The notes under the pieces are model-generated. The model was given only the letters and a program-made list of their open reading frames with translations. It did not search any database and was not told where the DNA came from. A stretch of DNA of 64,000 nucleotides from assembly GCA_017311185.1 (NCBI GenBank), contig JAESUZ010003382.1, forward strand, positions 186,001 through 250,000. Reading direction: 5' to 3'. Shown in pieces: positions 23,633 to 32,904 of this stretch. Positions within the stretch are counted from its first letter, which is position 1, and the number at the start of each line of letters is the position of its first letter. The DNA comes from Proteles cristata cristata. Its lineage: Eukaryota > Chordata > Mammalia > Carnivora > Hyaenidae. Position numbers and translations under genes: made by a program.

Positions 23633-24649
23633 CTGGCTTTCTTTTGAAATCCATTTGCATGATAAAGGTTTTCCATCCTCTCATTTTCAATCTGAGGTGT
23701 CTTTAGGTCTAAAATGAATCTCCTAAAGGTAGAACATAGATAGGCCTTGTTTTCTGACACCCTGTATCTTTTGATTGGAGTGCTTAGTCCATTTAAATTC
23801 AAAATAATAATAGATAGATACGTATTTATTGCCACTTTATTACTTGTTTTGTCACTGTTTCTGGAGATTTTCTCCAATCCTTTCTTGTCTCTCTCTTTCA
23901 TGTTTTGCTGATTTGGTTTAGTAATAGATTTGAGCTCCTTTCCCTTTATACTTTGCATGCTTGTTAACGTTTTTTTCAATATGTGCTTACCATTAGGTTT
24001 GTATATAACATCTTTTGCAAATAGTCTAAGTTGATAATCATTCAAATTTGAAAACATTGTTTTCTCCTCTCCTCCCCATGTTATCAGTATATGCTTTTAT
24101 ATTTCATATCCTTTTGTGTGTGTGTGTGAATTCCTTGACTGATTTTTACAGAAATATTCATTGTTACTGCTTTTATGTTTCATGCCTTTTACTGTCATTA
24201 TTGATCTCTCCTTTCCACTTAAAGTGTACCCTTTAATATTTCTTGCAGGGCTGGTTGTTTAGTGGTCATGAACTCATTTAGTGTTTGCTTGTCTGGGAAG
24301 CTCTTCATCTCTCCTATTCTGGATGACAGGCTTGCTGAACAGAATATTCTTGGTGGCAGATTTCTCCCATTCAGCACATTGAATATATCTTGCCACTCCC
24401 TTCTAGCTTGCCAAGTTTCTTTTGAAAAATCTCCAGCTAGCCTTGTGAGTTTTCCCTTGCAAGTTAATGACTTCTTTTTTCTTGTTTCTTTTAAGATCTT
24501 TTTATTATCACTATATTTTGCAAATTTAATTACAATATGTCTTGGTATTAGCCTGCTTTTGTTGATTTTGATGGGAGCTCTCTGTGCCTCCTGGATATGG
24601 AGGTCTGTTTCTTTCCTCAGATTAGGGAAGTTTTCAACTGTTACTTCTT

Positions 24650-24859
24650 TTTTTTTAATGTTTTTTATTTATTCCTGAGAGAGAGAGACAGAGTGAGCAG
24701 GGGAGGGTCAGAGAGAGAGGGAGACACAGAATCTGAAACAGGCTCCAGGCTCTGAGCTGTCAGCACAGAGCCTGATGCGGGGCTCGAACCCACAAACCGC
24801 GAGATCATGACCTAAGCGAAAGCCGGACGCTTAACCGACTAAGCCACCCAGGTGCCCCA
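24650..24859 (-). mobile_element. CAN-SINE nested in L1 ORF1
   Basis: Minus-strand copy with perfect duplication aactgttacttctt (24636-24649 and 24860-24873). It shares CCTAAGCGAAAGCCGG, GACTAAGCCACCC and GGGGAGGGTCAGAGAG with the CTAG-tail subfamily. It lacks that subfamily's GGCAGTC body insertion and has TTATTCCTGAGAG instead of CTAGGAG, so it looks intermediate. Confidence 0.97.
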
Positions 24860-24900
24860 AACTGTTACTTCTTCAAATACATTTTCTGTCCCTTTTTCTC

Positions 24901-24975
24901 CTTCCTCCTCTATCCTCCTCCTCCTCTCTCCTCCTCCTCCTCTTCTTCCACCTCCTCTTCCTTCTTCTTCTTCTT
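24901..24975. repeat. CTC/CTT trinucleotide-rich tract in L1 ORF1
   Basis: About 75 bp of CTC, CTT and CCT units, purine-rich on the L1 sense strand, lying where ORF1 encodes an acidic run. The tract is imperfect but long enough to be length-variable. Confidence 0.9.
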
Positions 24976-26135
24976 GGACTCCTGTAATACAAGTGTTTTT
25001 CCATTTGATGGAATCACTGAGTTCTCTAAGTCTATTCTTGTGCTGCATAATTCTTTCTCTCTTTTGTTCAGTTCCATTATTTTCCATTATTTTGTCTTCT
25101 AGATCACTAATTCATACCTCTGCTTCTTCTAGTCCACTGTTTATTGCATCAAGCCTGTTTCCAAAGTCATTTATTGCATTCTTCATCCTTGATTATCGTT
25201 AACCCTTTTATCTTTGTGGTAAAGGTCTCCCTGATGTCTTCCATTCTATTCTCAAGTTCAGTGAGTTTCCTTATGATTGTTGCTTTAAATGCTCCATGAG
25301 TCATGTTACTTTTATCTTTTTCACTTAGATCTCTGGTTACAGCTTTATCCTGTTCTTGTATTTGGGATAAATTCTTCTGTCTTTGCATTTTGTCTAAGTC
25401 TCTGCCCTCTCTGTGTTAAAAAAGCCAGTTATGTTTACTGATCCTGAAAATAATAGCCTTATGAAGAAATGGTCACAGAATGCCCAGGGTTGGTGCTTCA
25501 GGGAGTGTCCCCAGTGTGTTGCTGCATGGACTCTGCTCTTGTGTTTTGACTGCTCTGTCCTTTAGACTCTTGGTCTGCAGCAGCTCTCCTTGTCTGCTGT
25601 GGGCAGTGTTTGGTCCCTGGCCTAAATGTGATGAGTTTCAAATAGATGTGTTCTAGTCTGCTCGTGAAATGAGACTTGACACCACCTCCACTAGAACTGA
25701 GGCCCTACAGAACTCTTTGTTTGGGGGACATGGTGTGGGCAGGGCTTTGTACTGGTCTTCTTGGGGAGGGGCTATGGCACTGGAACTGAGGCAAGTGTAA
25801 CTGAGAAGTACAGTGTTGCACCAGAGCACAGGGAGCTGGGGCTTGGTGTAAGCAAGTTAGGCCACCAGTATTGGCACTGAACTGCTTCCTATAGATGGCC
25901 CTGTGTTTATGCTGAGGAGTGGGGGAGAGAAATGCTGCAAGCCAGCTCCTTGGTTCCCAGAGAGGTGCCACCATGAACACTGCTTCACAGGGATGTCTTC
26001 TGAGAGAGAGAATCACCTCTCCCCTGTGTGCCCTAGGTGTTCTTCAGATTTCTGTTTCCACATTGAGTGCTCTAGGTTGATTGCCTGCCTTCTCTCCAGG
26101 AACAGTGCAGTGCCCAGCCAAGCCCAATGACCTTT

Positions 26136-26194
26136 AAAACTCCAGGCTTTAAGAAAAATTATAATTAAAAAAAAAAAAAAAACTCCAGGCTTTA
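26136..26194. mobile_element. Tail-only insertion with perfect target duplication
   Basis: aaaactccaggcttta occurs at 26136-26151 and again at 26179-26194. Between the copies are only 27 bases, AGAAAAATTATAATT followed by A's; the second duplication begins within the A run. This is what remains if reverse transcription at a target site copied only a poly(A) tail. A simple tandem duplication with A-tract growth is less likely because a non-A spacer is present. Confidence 0.85.
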
Positions 26195-26299
26195 TGCTCC
26201 ACTGGTTGCAAAAACACAAAATTCATCCTCTCTTTCTTTCCAAGCCAATGGCTACGGGGAAACATACTCATCGTACATTCCCCTTGTGTGCTCCTCTTC

Positions 26300-26300
26300 A

Positions 26301-26355
<55 letters not shown>
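26300..26355. repeat. (TC)n microsatellite
   Basis: Almost pure TC dinucleotide tract, with about 21 uninterrupted units from 26313 to 26354, inside the L1 5'UTR. Confidence 0.97.
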
Positions 26356-26358
<3 letters not shown>

Positions 26359-26631
26359 GCCTCCCTCTCTCCCCCTTGTCTGAGACCATGGCTCCCTCCC
26401 ATCTGCAATACCTGTGATCCTTTCTCCCCTAAATCACATCTCCACATATCCTACCTTCTCCAATGTCACTTCTTCTCTCCCTTTACTTATGTAGTCTATC
26501 CTGCCACTTTCTGGGTCAATTTCTGGGGTATTTAAGATAATTTGATAGTCATCTACATGTGTTCATGGGACAAGATGAGACTAGGGTTCGCCATTTTCCT
26601 CTTTCCCCAACATTTATTCATTTTTTGACTG

Positions 26632-26939
26632 AAACAAAGTAAGTGTATTTTTAAGATTTAGATTGTAGACAAATTTTTTAGAAGAAATGTAAAAAATGGA
26701 CTGAGACTTAGTAAGGAAAAAATCCTATGTTTATGGCTACACTTTCTTCAATAAGAATAATGTTAACTCCAGTAAATTAGGGGAAAACATAGAAAATAAC
26801 CTTATCGCCTTAAATAAGAAACAATTTCTGAAACAAGATGCAAAACTCTTAATCATTAAGAAAAGGTTCTAACTTCATGTTCATTTAAATTGAAAGACAC
26901 ATTTAAAGATAAAGTGTAAAAGGTAAACTCTTGGTCAGG
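26632..26939. other. Unassigned AT-rich sequence
   Basis: About 310 bp between the L1 5' end and an L1M fragment. It may be further L1M sequence too diverged for me to place. Confidence 0.4.
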
Positions 26940-27560
26940 AGGCCACATTTACCAGATATACAGAAGGCAAAGATTAATTCCCCAACTATGCTTAAAGCAT
27001 GTACTCATACACATGCACAGTGAGATATCATTTCACACACTCAAAAGACTATTACAAATAATAAGTTTGATTAATAGCAAGGGTAGAGAAGAATATGGGG
27101 GGAAGGAGACTTACGTAGGTGGGGATGCAATTTGTTAGGAAAATGTGGACAATTAGAATCTTTTATGACTGAAGATATATATTCCTTTTGGGCCAGAAGT
27201 TCTGCTTCTTAGTTTGTAACCTATGGCAAACATTACTGCAGCACTGCTTTTAATAGTAAAATATTAGAAATAACAAATATAATCAATAGGGGAGGAGTGT
27301 GAATTTTCTAAGTAATAGCACATTATGATTTCATAAATGAGCTAGATTTCTCTATCTCAAAGTAATTAGACCTCAAAAAATGTGATTTTTATTGAAAAAA
27401 GCCAGGTGCAGAATCGTACGTGACATTGTAATATACACATTTGAGAATTCTAAAGAAAACACTTAAGAGATAAGTTTTGGAACACAAAACCAAAAACTGA
27501 ACAGATTCCAACTGTTACCATCATTCACGCAGTTGTTACTTCAGACTAGTTCTTATATAT
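26940..27560 (+). mobile_element. Ancient L1M ORF2 3' part and 3'UTR fragment
   Basis: Plus-strand landmarks are GTGAGATATCATTTCACAC (27021), GGCCAGAAGTTCTGCTTCTT (27190), ACTGCAGCACTGCTTTTAAT (27234), ATCAATAGGGGAGGAG and GCCAGGTGCAGAATCGTACG (27400). These follow the order of L1M ORF2 end sequences. No open frame is kept. Confidence 0.78.
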
Positions 27561-27941
27561 TAAAATAAGACCTCTTCAAATATCTCAAGAGAATACAATT
27601 GTTGATGTTTTGCTAACTTCTTGAGTCATTTTATTAATTTACTCTTTAAATATATCAAATTCATGCCAGATTCCACAATAAACAAAACTTCAATTACTCT
27701 GTTTAAGTGAAGAAATCAAATCTTGCTAGGTTGGAGAAAAGGAATTAACCAAAGTAGAGACTTTTTTAAACGTTAAGAAAATATAAACCTTGTTCATTAT
27801 ATTGAGCATCAAATACAGAGCAATCACTTACATCTGTATCATAGAGGTACCTACACTGCATAAGGATGCCACAGAGTGGATGAAGAGTTTCGTTGGGGAG
27901 AGAAGATACCCAAGCAGAGACCAAAAACCATTACATGATGA
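27561..27941. other. Unassigned AT-rich sequence
   Basis: About 380 bp, perhaps the rest of the preceding L1M 3'UTR. Nothing else recognised. Confidence 0.4.
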
Positions 27942-28610
27942 TTCTATTAGTTTCCTAGGATGCCATAACAAAGCACACAAAGTAGCTCTAAACAATGCAA
28001 ATTTATGTTCTCAGAGTTCTGGGGGTTCAAAGTCCAAGATCAGAGTTGGTTCCTTGTGAATGCTCTGAAAGAGGCTCTGTTCCATGCCTCCCTCCCTAAC
28101 TTCAGGTGGTAGGCTGGGCATTCCTTAAAATGATTACCCCAGTCTCAGCCTCTATCTTTTTTTTTTAAACTTTTTAAAATATTATTATTTATTTCTAGGA
28201 GAGACAGAGACAGTGTGAGCAGGGTAGGGTCAGAGAGAGAAGGAGATAAAGACTCTGAAACAGGCTCCAGGCTCTGAGCTGGCAGTCAGCACAGAGCCCG
28301 ATGCAGGGCTTGACCCCATGAACCGCGAGATCATGACCCAAGTGAAAGTCGGACGCTTAACAGACTAAGCCACCCAGGCGCCCCTCTGCCTCTATCTTCA
28401 CATGTCTTTGCTGGTGTCCAAATTCTCCTCATTTTACAAAGATACCAGTCATATTGGATTAAAGCCAACCTGATGACTTCATCTTAGCTTGATTAATTCT
28501 GTACGAATCGATTTCCCAGTAAGGCCACATTCACAGATGCTAGTGTTAGGACTTCCACACATGATTCTCTGGGAAACACAACTGATCCCATAATAATGAT
28601 GTCATTCAGA
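27942..28610 (-). mobile_element. MLT1-type LTR (ERVL-MaLR), split by a SINE
   Basis: Plus-strand text ATTAGTTTCCTAGGATGCCA, GCAAATTTATGTTCTCAGAG, TTCTGGGGGTTCAAAGTCC and TTCCATGCCTCCCTCCCTAA. After the SINE come GTCTTTGCTGGTGTCC, CCAGTCATATTGGATTAAAG and TGATGACTTCATCTTAGCTT. This is the complement of an MLT1 LTR in order. It is a solitary non-coding LTR with no retroviral gene in the flanks. Confidence 0.82.
28159..28384 (-). mobile_element. CAN-SINE, CTAGAAATAAAT-tail subfamily, in MLT1
   Basis: Minus-strand copy with T-rich tail, TTATTTCTAGGAGAGAC, GAGCTGGCAGTCAGCAC, CAAGTGAAAGTCGG and GACTAAGCCACCC. The duplication tcagcctctatctt (28145-28158) and tctgcctctatctt (28385-28398) has one mismatch. 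Confidence 0.97.
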
Positions 28611-28671
28611 ATCCCTGAAAAAGGCACTGACCGCTGCTAGTGGTAAAGATTACCACTTTAAAGAAGCCAGA

Positions 28672-28845
28672 GGGGCGCCTGGGTGGCTCAGTCGGTTGGG
28701 CGTCCAACTTCGGCTCAGGTCATGATCTTACGGATCATGGGTTCGAGTCCCGCACAGGCCTCTGTTCTGGCAGCTATCTCAGACCCTGGAACTTGTTTTG
28801 GATTCTGTATCTCCCTCTCACTCTGACCCTCCCCTGCTCACGCTG

Positions 28846-28901
<56 letters not shown>

Positions 28902-28940
28902 AAATAAATAAAACATTAAAAATTTTTTAAATAAATAAAT
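28672..28940 (+). mobile_element. CAN-SINE with long (CT)n tract
   Basis: Plus-strand copy starting GGGGCGCCTGGGTGGCTCAG, with a good A box (TGGCTCAGTCGG) and B box (GGTTCGAGTCCC). It has TGACCCTCCCCTGCTCACGC, 53 bp of CT repeat (28847-28899) and an AAATAAATAAAACATT tail. The duplication aaagaagccaga is perfect (28660-28671 and 28941-28952). The promoter boxes are among the best in the window. Confidence 0.97.
28847..28899. repeat. (CT)n microsatellite inside a SINE
   Basis: 53 bp of uninterrupted CT dinucleotide replacing the usual 15-20 bp CT-rich segment of the SINE. Confidence 0.98.
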
Positions 28941-29114
28941 AAAGAAGCCAGAGAGAGACAACTTTTACCAGCACAGAGCACTCCACGTCAGTGGAACTGC
29001 ATACAAAAAATGGCAGTGACGCAAATCACATGCATTTCAAAGAATCACTTTCTTGCTAAGAAGTAGTGTTTTCAGTACTCAGAAGAAGACAAATGGTAAT
29101 GTGATCTAGCCCCT

Positions 29115-29690
29115 TCACTCAATTTTTTATTCAACAATTCATTCATCCCGTAACATTACCACAAAGTTAGGACCTGCCTAAGTGTAGGCGATATAATGCT
29201 GAGGGGCAACAGGCAGAACTTCTGTCCTCATGGGAGAAACCAAGTCAGTAAAACAGACAAACCAATAGGAAGTTTGCTGACAGATGCTGGTGTAGAAATA
29301 TGCACAGAGCTATGAGAATAGACAAGGCCCATTTGATCTAGGCAAGGCAACAACATTTCCCTGAGAAGGTGACAATTTAATCTACACCTGAACCTGTAAG
29401 AAAGTCCACTAGTCCAAGGAGGGCAAGTTCAGCTTTCTGAGGAGGAAAAGCAGGAGGTGCAAGCATCCAGGGGAAGGGGGTTAGTGAGAATGAGGGGCTG
29501 GAGAAAGTCTCGCTGTCAGAGGCAGAGAGGGTGAGAGCATGAAGCAAAAATACAAGAGCAATCCAGAGCTTACAGAGCTAAGGAAGACATAGGAAGAAGC
29601 CATGCCTCTACTGTGGAGGCAAAGAAAGCTTTATGGCAAAACAATGAAATTATTAACGCAGGCTGTTAACAATCACTCTGGCCGCATATT
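29115..29690 (-). mobile_element. L2 LINE 3' end (antisense)
   Basis: Plus-strand text follows the complement of the L2 3' end. ATTCAACAATTCATTCATCC is at 29129 and CTGTCCTCATGGGAGAAACC near 29221. CCTGAGAAGGTGACAATTTA near 29361 is the complement of the L2 caaatgtcacctcctcagag block. AATCACTCTGGCC lies near 29670. It faces the L2 copy that starts about 190 bp to the right. Confidence 0.75.
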
Positions 29691-29691
29691 A

Positions 29692-29815
29692 TCATACACA
29701 GGTAGGAACACTAGGAATCAAATAAATTAAGTGTTTTGCCAAAGTCACATTCTTCAGAAGCAGAATGGAGACAAAACCAAGGCCTCTGGCCTCATCTTTC
29801 ATGAAAGCAGAACTG
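29692..29815 (-). mobile_element. MIR fragment (antisense)
   Basis: Contains AATTAAGTGTTTTGCCAAAG, TCACATTCTTCAGAAGCAGA and ACCAAGGCCTCTGGCCTC. These correspond to the reverse MIR blocks taacttgcccaaggtcaca and cagagctgggattcgaacc. Confidence 0.62.
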
Positions 29816-29879
29816 TCGGGGTTGCTCAAACACCTATGAAAGGAGAGGCTTCTCCTCCGGGTTCCTCCAGCTAGGTAAA

Positions 29880-30755
29880 GTCGTGCAAGCGCCAATCCCT
29901 CCCCCTGTGTGGTTCTCTCCCTGGACCGCATCCAATCCATTGGTTAACACAGCCAGTTCTTGTAAAATTTTCTTGAATCCATTCACTGGCTTCGCCACCC
30001 CCTCTCTGGTCTACACCATCATCACTGGTGGCCTGGACAATGACATAGTCTCCCCATCACCATTTGTGCTCCTGGAAAACCCTGTTCTCTATACTGCTAC
30101 CAAATTGATATCATGGGTTGTTGTTGTTGTGTTTTTTTTTTTTTTTAAAGAATGCATAGTATATCATATCACTCCATAGTATAACATATCAACCCCCCCA
30201 GTGGCTTATCAAAACAATTCACCACAACCTACAAAACCTGCAAGATCTAGTTCCCACCTACCTCTTGATATGAACCCTGAACTTTCTCCTTAACTACATA
30301 TGGGTCTTATCCATTCCTCCAGCACACCAAGGTCTCCCCTACCTCAAGGCCTCTGTACTTGCTCTTCCCTCTGCCTACAATGTTCTTCTACCAGTTACTT
30401 TAAGACTGGTAGACCTTATACTTTAGACCTTAACACAAGTTTCACCATTTGAGAGGGAAGTTTGGGATCATTATATCAAAGCATTTCTAACTCAAAATTT
30501 TGTTTTATTTTTTCATAGCTCTTCTTAAATGTCTATAGTTCTATCTATCAATCTATCTATCTATCATCTACCTACCTACCTACCTATCTAGATATGTAAT
30601 GTATTTCTATTATTACTGTCTACCTCACCCCATCAGAAGTGAGCTCCCCTAGGCAGGAACTCTGTCTTCATTGTTTAATGCTGCATCTTCTTCTTCTCCA
30701 CAGTCAGTGATGAACACACAGAAGATGTTCAATCACTCTTGGTTGAATAAATGGA
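29880..30755 (+). mobile_element. L2 LINE 3' end (sense), long copy
   Basis: Plus-strand L2 text in order: CGCATCCAATCCATTGG (29928), CCCCAGTGGCTTATC, AACCTGCAAGATCTAGTTCC, CCTCAAGGCCTCTGTACTTG (30343), CTTCCCTCTGCCTACAATG, AGTGAGCTCCCCTAGGCAGG, and CACTCTTGGTTGAATAAATG at 30734 as the 3' end. A tetranucleotide repeat (30541-30592) and a T run (30131-30145) have grown inside it. Confidence 0.85.
30541..30592. repeat. (CTAT)n(CTAC)n tetranucleotide repeat in L2
   Basis: About 52 bp: CTAT units, one CATC interruption, then CTAC units, then CTAT again. It lies in the AT-rich part of the L2 3' end. Confidence 0.95.
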
Positions 30756-30972
30756 TAAATACACACAGTGATCAATGTATGTTTTTAAAAGCACTAAGAA
30801 TGAAAACATGAGGAAGATACACAAAAACAATTACGAAAATCTCCCCAAATTCTCATCTAAAAGAAATCATGACTTTTAAAACACCCTCCTTGGAAAAATG
30901 TGTTTTATGAGAAAGTTTAAAAAGAAATTTTTTTTAATCTTGAGTTTGTCTTTATCATAATGCACTAATGAT

Positions 30973-31085
30973 CTTCCTTCCTTCTTTCCTTCCTCTCTCC
31001 CTTCCTCCCTCCCTTCCTCCCTCCCTCCCTTTACTTTCTTCCTTCCTTCCTTCCTTCCTTCCTTCCTTCCTTCCTTCCTTCCTCT
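30973..31085. repeat. (CTTC)n/(CCTC)n pyrimidine tract
   Basis: 113 bp almost purely of C and T on the plus strand. It starts with mixed CTTC, CCTC and CCCT units and ends in about 12 uninterrupted CTTC units (31036-31084). One TTTACTT interruption is visible at 31031. Confidence 0.97.
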
Positions 31086-31639
31086 CTAGTAAAAAACTAT
31101 GTCTGAGTTTTCAGAAGAATGAACACACTAAGGACAGTGTTATAAGGGCAGTTGGCATCTTGGTCAGAGGCATCTTGACATACTGGCCCTAAGGATGGAC
31201 TGTGCTGCATTCCATCTCATGAAACAAGGTGTAGAAAACATAACCAGCTGCTAAGTGAGAAGAGCTGGGGATTTTTTTAACACTTTTAATTAGAATCTTT
31301 TCATTGTTTATGACTTAGAAGAAGGACTGCTCTTTCTTATTACTCAGTAAAAACAGCCAATTGTTGATTTCATCTGATTCATTTTCCATAATGTAAACTA
31401 AAACTAAGTGGACCATTTCAATTTGAATGTTCTTTTCCCAAAGTTACTCTGTCTGTAAAATGATTTGGAAAATAAGGAGCCATAAATAGATTTCACATGT
31501 CTGTGTAACATGTGTTTAATTTCTTCTTATCTGGCTAAAGCACAGCATCTTATTGATTAGTAGAGTTATTTTCTCATTTTTATCACTTGTTTTCAATAAA
31601 TTACAAATATGTTCATAATGTTAGGAGTTTTTCATAACT
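31086..31639. other. Unassigned AT-rich sequence
   Basis: About 550 bp right of the CTTC tract with no recognised element. Confidence 0.45.
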
Positions 31640-31770
31640 GACCAACAAATATTTACAGACCAGCTACTATGTCCCAAATCCTGTATAGGATAATAGAGAT
31701 ACAAATAAACAAAATACAGTTTGCTTCTCCCTAGTATAGAGTCTCATGGTAGAGACTAGACATAAGTAGT
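31640..31770 (-). mobile_element. L2 3'-end fragment (antisense)
   Basis: CCAACAAATATTTACAGACC, CTACTATGTCCCAAATCCTG and GAGATACAAATAAACAAAAT match the complement of the terminal L2 block (aacaaatatttattgagcac, ctactatgtgccaggcac). Confidence 0.62.
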
Positions 31771-31774
31771 TGAG

Positions 31775-31960
31775 AATACAGATTTTCACATAGTCAGCAC
31801 TTCCCCTAACTAGGTACATGAGCTTGGGGAAATTACTTAAAAATGATTGGATTTGGGGAGACAGAAATTTTTTTTTCATCAGTAACATGGGCACCTATTT
31901 TATAGAGTAATTATATATCTATTATATTAGTAGCATTCAGTTAATAACAATGATAATGTA
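31775..31960 (+). mobile_element. MIR fragment (sense)
   Basis: Plus-strand MIR blocks are ACTAGGTACATGAGCTTGGG, GAAATTACTTAAAAATG, TTTTTCATCAGTAACATGGG and TATTTTATAGAGTAATTA. They are arranged as in MIR from its core to its 3' part. Confidence 0.62.
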
Positions 31961-32057
31961 GAAAGTGAGGGAAACTGTTCTTGAAAGGAGGCAAAATTTG
32001 AGTCCATTGTTTTAGGAGAAAGGCAGAATCCCTTATAAGGAAAGAACCTATTTTGGG

Positions 32058-32111
32058 ATAGGATGGATGGATGGATGGATGGATGGATGGATGGATGGAT
32101 AGATGGATGGG

Positions 32112-32153
<42 letters not shown>
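32058..32153. repeat. Compound (GGAT)n(GATA)n tetranucleotide repeat
   Basis: Ten perfect GGAT units (32061-32100), a short AGATGGATGGG junction, then about ten GATA units (to 32152). Long perfect runs of both motifs suggest a length-variable locus. Confidence 0.98.
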
Positions 32154-32154
<1 letters not shown>

Positions 32155-32887
32155 AGATAGCTTACATCTAGGTGTCAGGTAACAATGAGCAAGAAGTCCT
32201 GGCTTCCTCATGCTCTACTCTGAGAACTAAGGGGATCATGATCTCAAGACATGCAGCTTGGGAAACTCTGGTCCTGAGACCCTGGGACCTTACAATTCAT
32301 AGTAGATAAGGAAAGGCTGGAGACATTATTTTTATTTTGTATTTAAGGGAAATAATCTCTATATACCTATTTTCTCCCACAGAAAGAAGACCAAAGGCTA
32401 AAATACTATAGCTCTGTCCAGGGGAAAGGGAGTGAACTAGCCATTGATGAATTCCATTGACCTTACTTCCTCTTTGGATTTGCCTTTCATCAGGTCTTGG
32501 CTGTTCTTCCACAGTAGGACCTCTCCACCACATAGGTAAAGCCACCACATCTGGCTTAGCCATATCTGTATAGGTAAGTCTGGCTAGATGAATATGCTTA
32601 ACCACAATCTAACCCACATCTTCCAGTTTCGCCTTTATCTGTAGTTAATAATGATTTTTTGATACTCCATTTTCTGACAGTGTTGTAATATTCCTCAAAT
32701 GAATCAGAGCATGAGTGCAAAAGAAGAGTATATTTGTAATATTCATTCTGTAGCAGCACTATCTTATAGAATATTTTATAGTGAGAGAAATGTTTTCTAC
32801 TCTACACTGTCCTATATGGTAGCCAATGACCACATGTGGTACTAAGCACATAAGGTGCGGTTGGTGTGACTAAAGAAATGATTTATT
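32154..32887. other. Unassigned sequence
   Basis: About 730 bp with no recognised element. A 102-codon minus-strand frame (32297-32605) shows no domain I know. Confidence 0.45.
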
Positions 32888-32904
32888 GACTATATTTACT
32901 TTTT

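Larger units (their letters stand above)
17760..23840 (-). pseudogene. L1 ORF2 remnant (endonuclease and reverse transcriptase), dead
   Basis: Read right to left. The ORF2 beginning (NLNGLSTPIKR) is near 23800 and YHANGFQKKA near 23660. The endonuclease segment IIVGHFNT is near 21620, the reverse-transcriptase motif LFADGMIVCAEN at about 19690-19723, and the C-terminal [10 protein letters not shown] segment near 18390. In active L1 these read GDFNT and FADD, so a catalytic aspartate of each domain is replaced (D to H and D to G). Stops and frameshifts break the frame throughout, and the younger L1 splits it at about 21801-23632. Its protein would nick DNA and copy L1 RNA; this copy cannot. 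Confidence 0.9.
24240..25395 (-). pseudogene. L1 ORF1 remnant, split by SINE and expanded repeat
   Basis: Minus-strand frames give ENRMEDIRETFTTKIKGL (near 25250), then LRELSDSIKWKN and ITGVQEEEE (24980-25030). After the SINE come IKFAN (near 24520) and an RREWQDIF-like segment with PDKQTLNEF (24290-24400). This is the order coiled coil, RNA-recognition part, C-terminal domain of the L1 RNA-binding chaperone. The acidic stretch after GVQEEEE has grown into a long E/R/G-coding repeat (24901-24975). Frameshifts and the SINE destroy it. Confidence 0.88.
17562..26611 (-). mobile_element. Near-full-length carnivore L1, five times interrupted
   Basis: A complete minus-strand L1 in the right order: 3'UTR (from 17562), ORF2, ORF1, then a GC-richer 5'UTR to about 26611, where its 5' start reads GGGGAAAGAGGAAAATGGCG on the minus strand. 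Subtracting the nested insertions leaves roughly 6.5 kb, a normal full L1 length. Possible target duplication: acatccatttttt (17549-17561) against acatttattcatttttt (26610-26626), with indels. Nested inside are SINEs (17825, 20388, 24650), a younger L1 (about 21801-23632) and a tail-only insertion (26152). Both enzymatic domains carry catalytic changes. Confidence 0.9.
25396..26611 (-). promoter_or_regulatory. L1 5'UTR (internal promoter region)
   Basis: GC-richer sequence upstream of the ORF1 remnant, ending in GGGGAAAGAGGAAAATGGCG at the L1 start on the minus strand. In L1 this region carries the Pol II promoter. A (TC)n tract (26300-26355) and a tail-only insertion (26152-26178) disrupt it. 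Activity is unlikely given its age, but this is inference. Confidence 0.75.

Noticed and set aside
24839..25087. 82-codon frame rich in E, R and G as a novel acidic protein
   Set aside because: It is L1 ORF1 running through a trinucleotide repeat and into the nested SINE.
25396..26130. GC-richer block as a gene promoter or first exon
   Set aside because: It lies directly upstream of the L1 ORF1 remnant and ends in the typical L1 5' start, so it is the L1 5'UTR.
31925..32215. 94-codon minus frame rich in SIYL and SIHP repeats
   Set aside because: It is the translation of the GGAT/GATA microsatellite.
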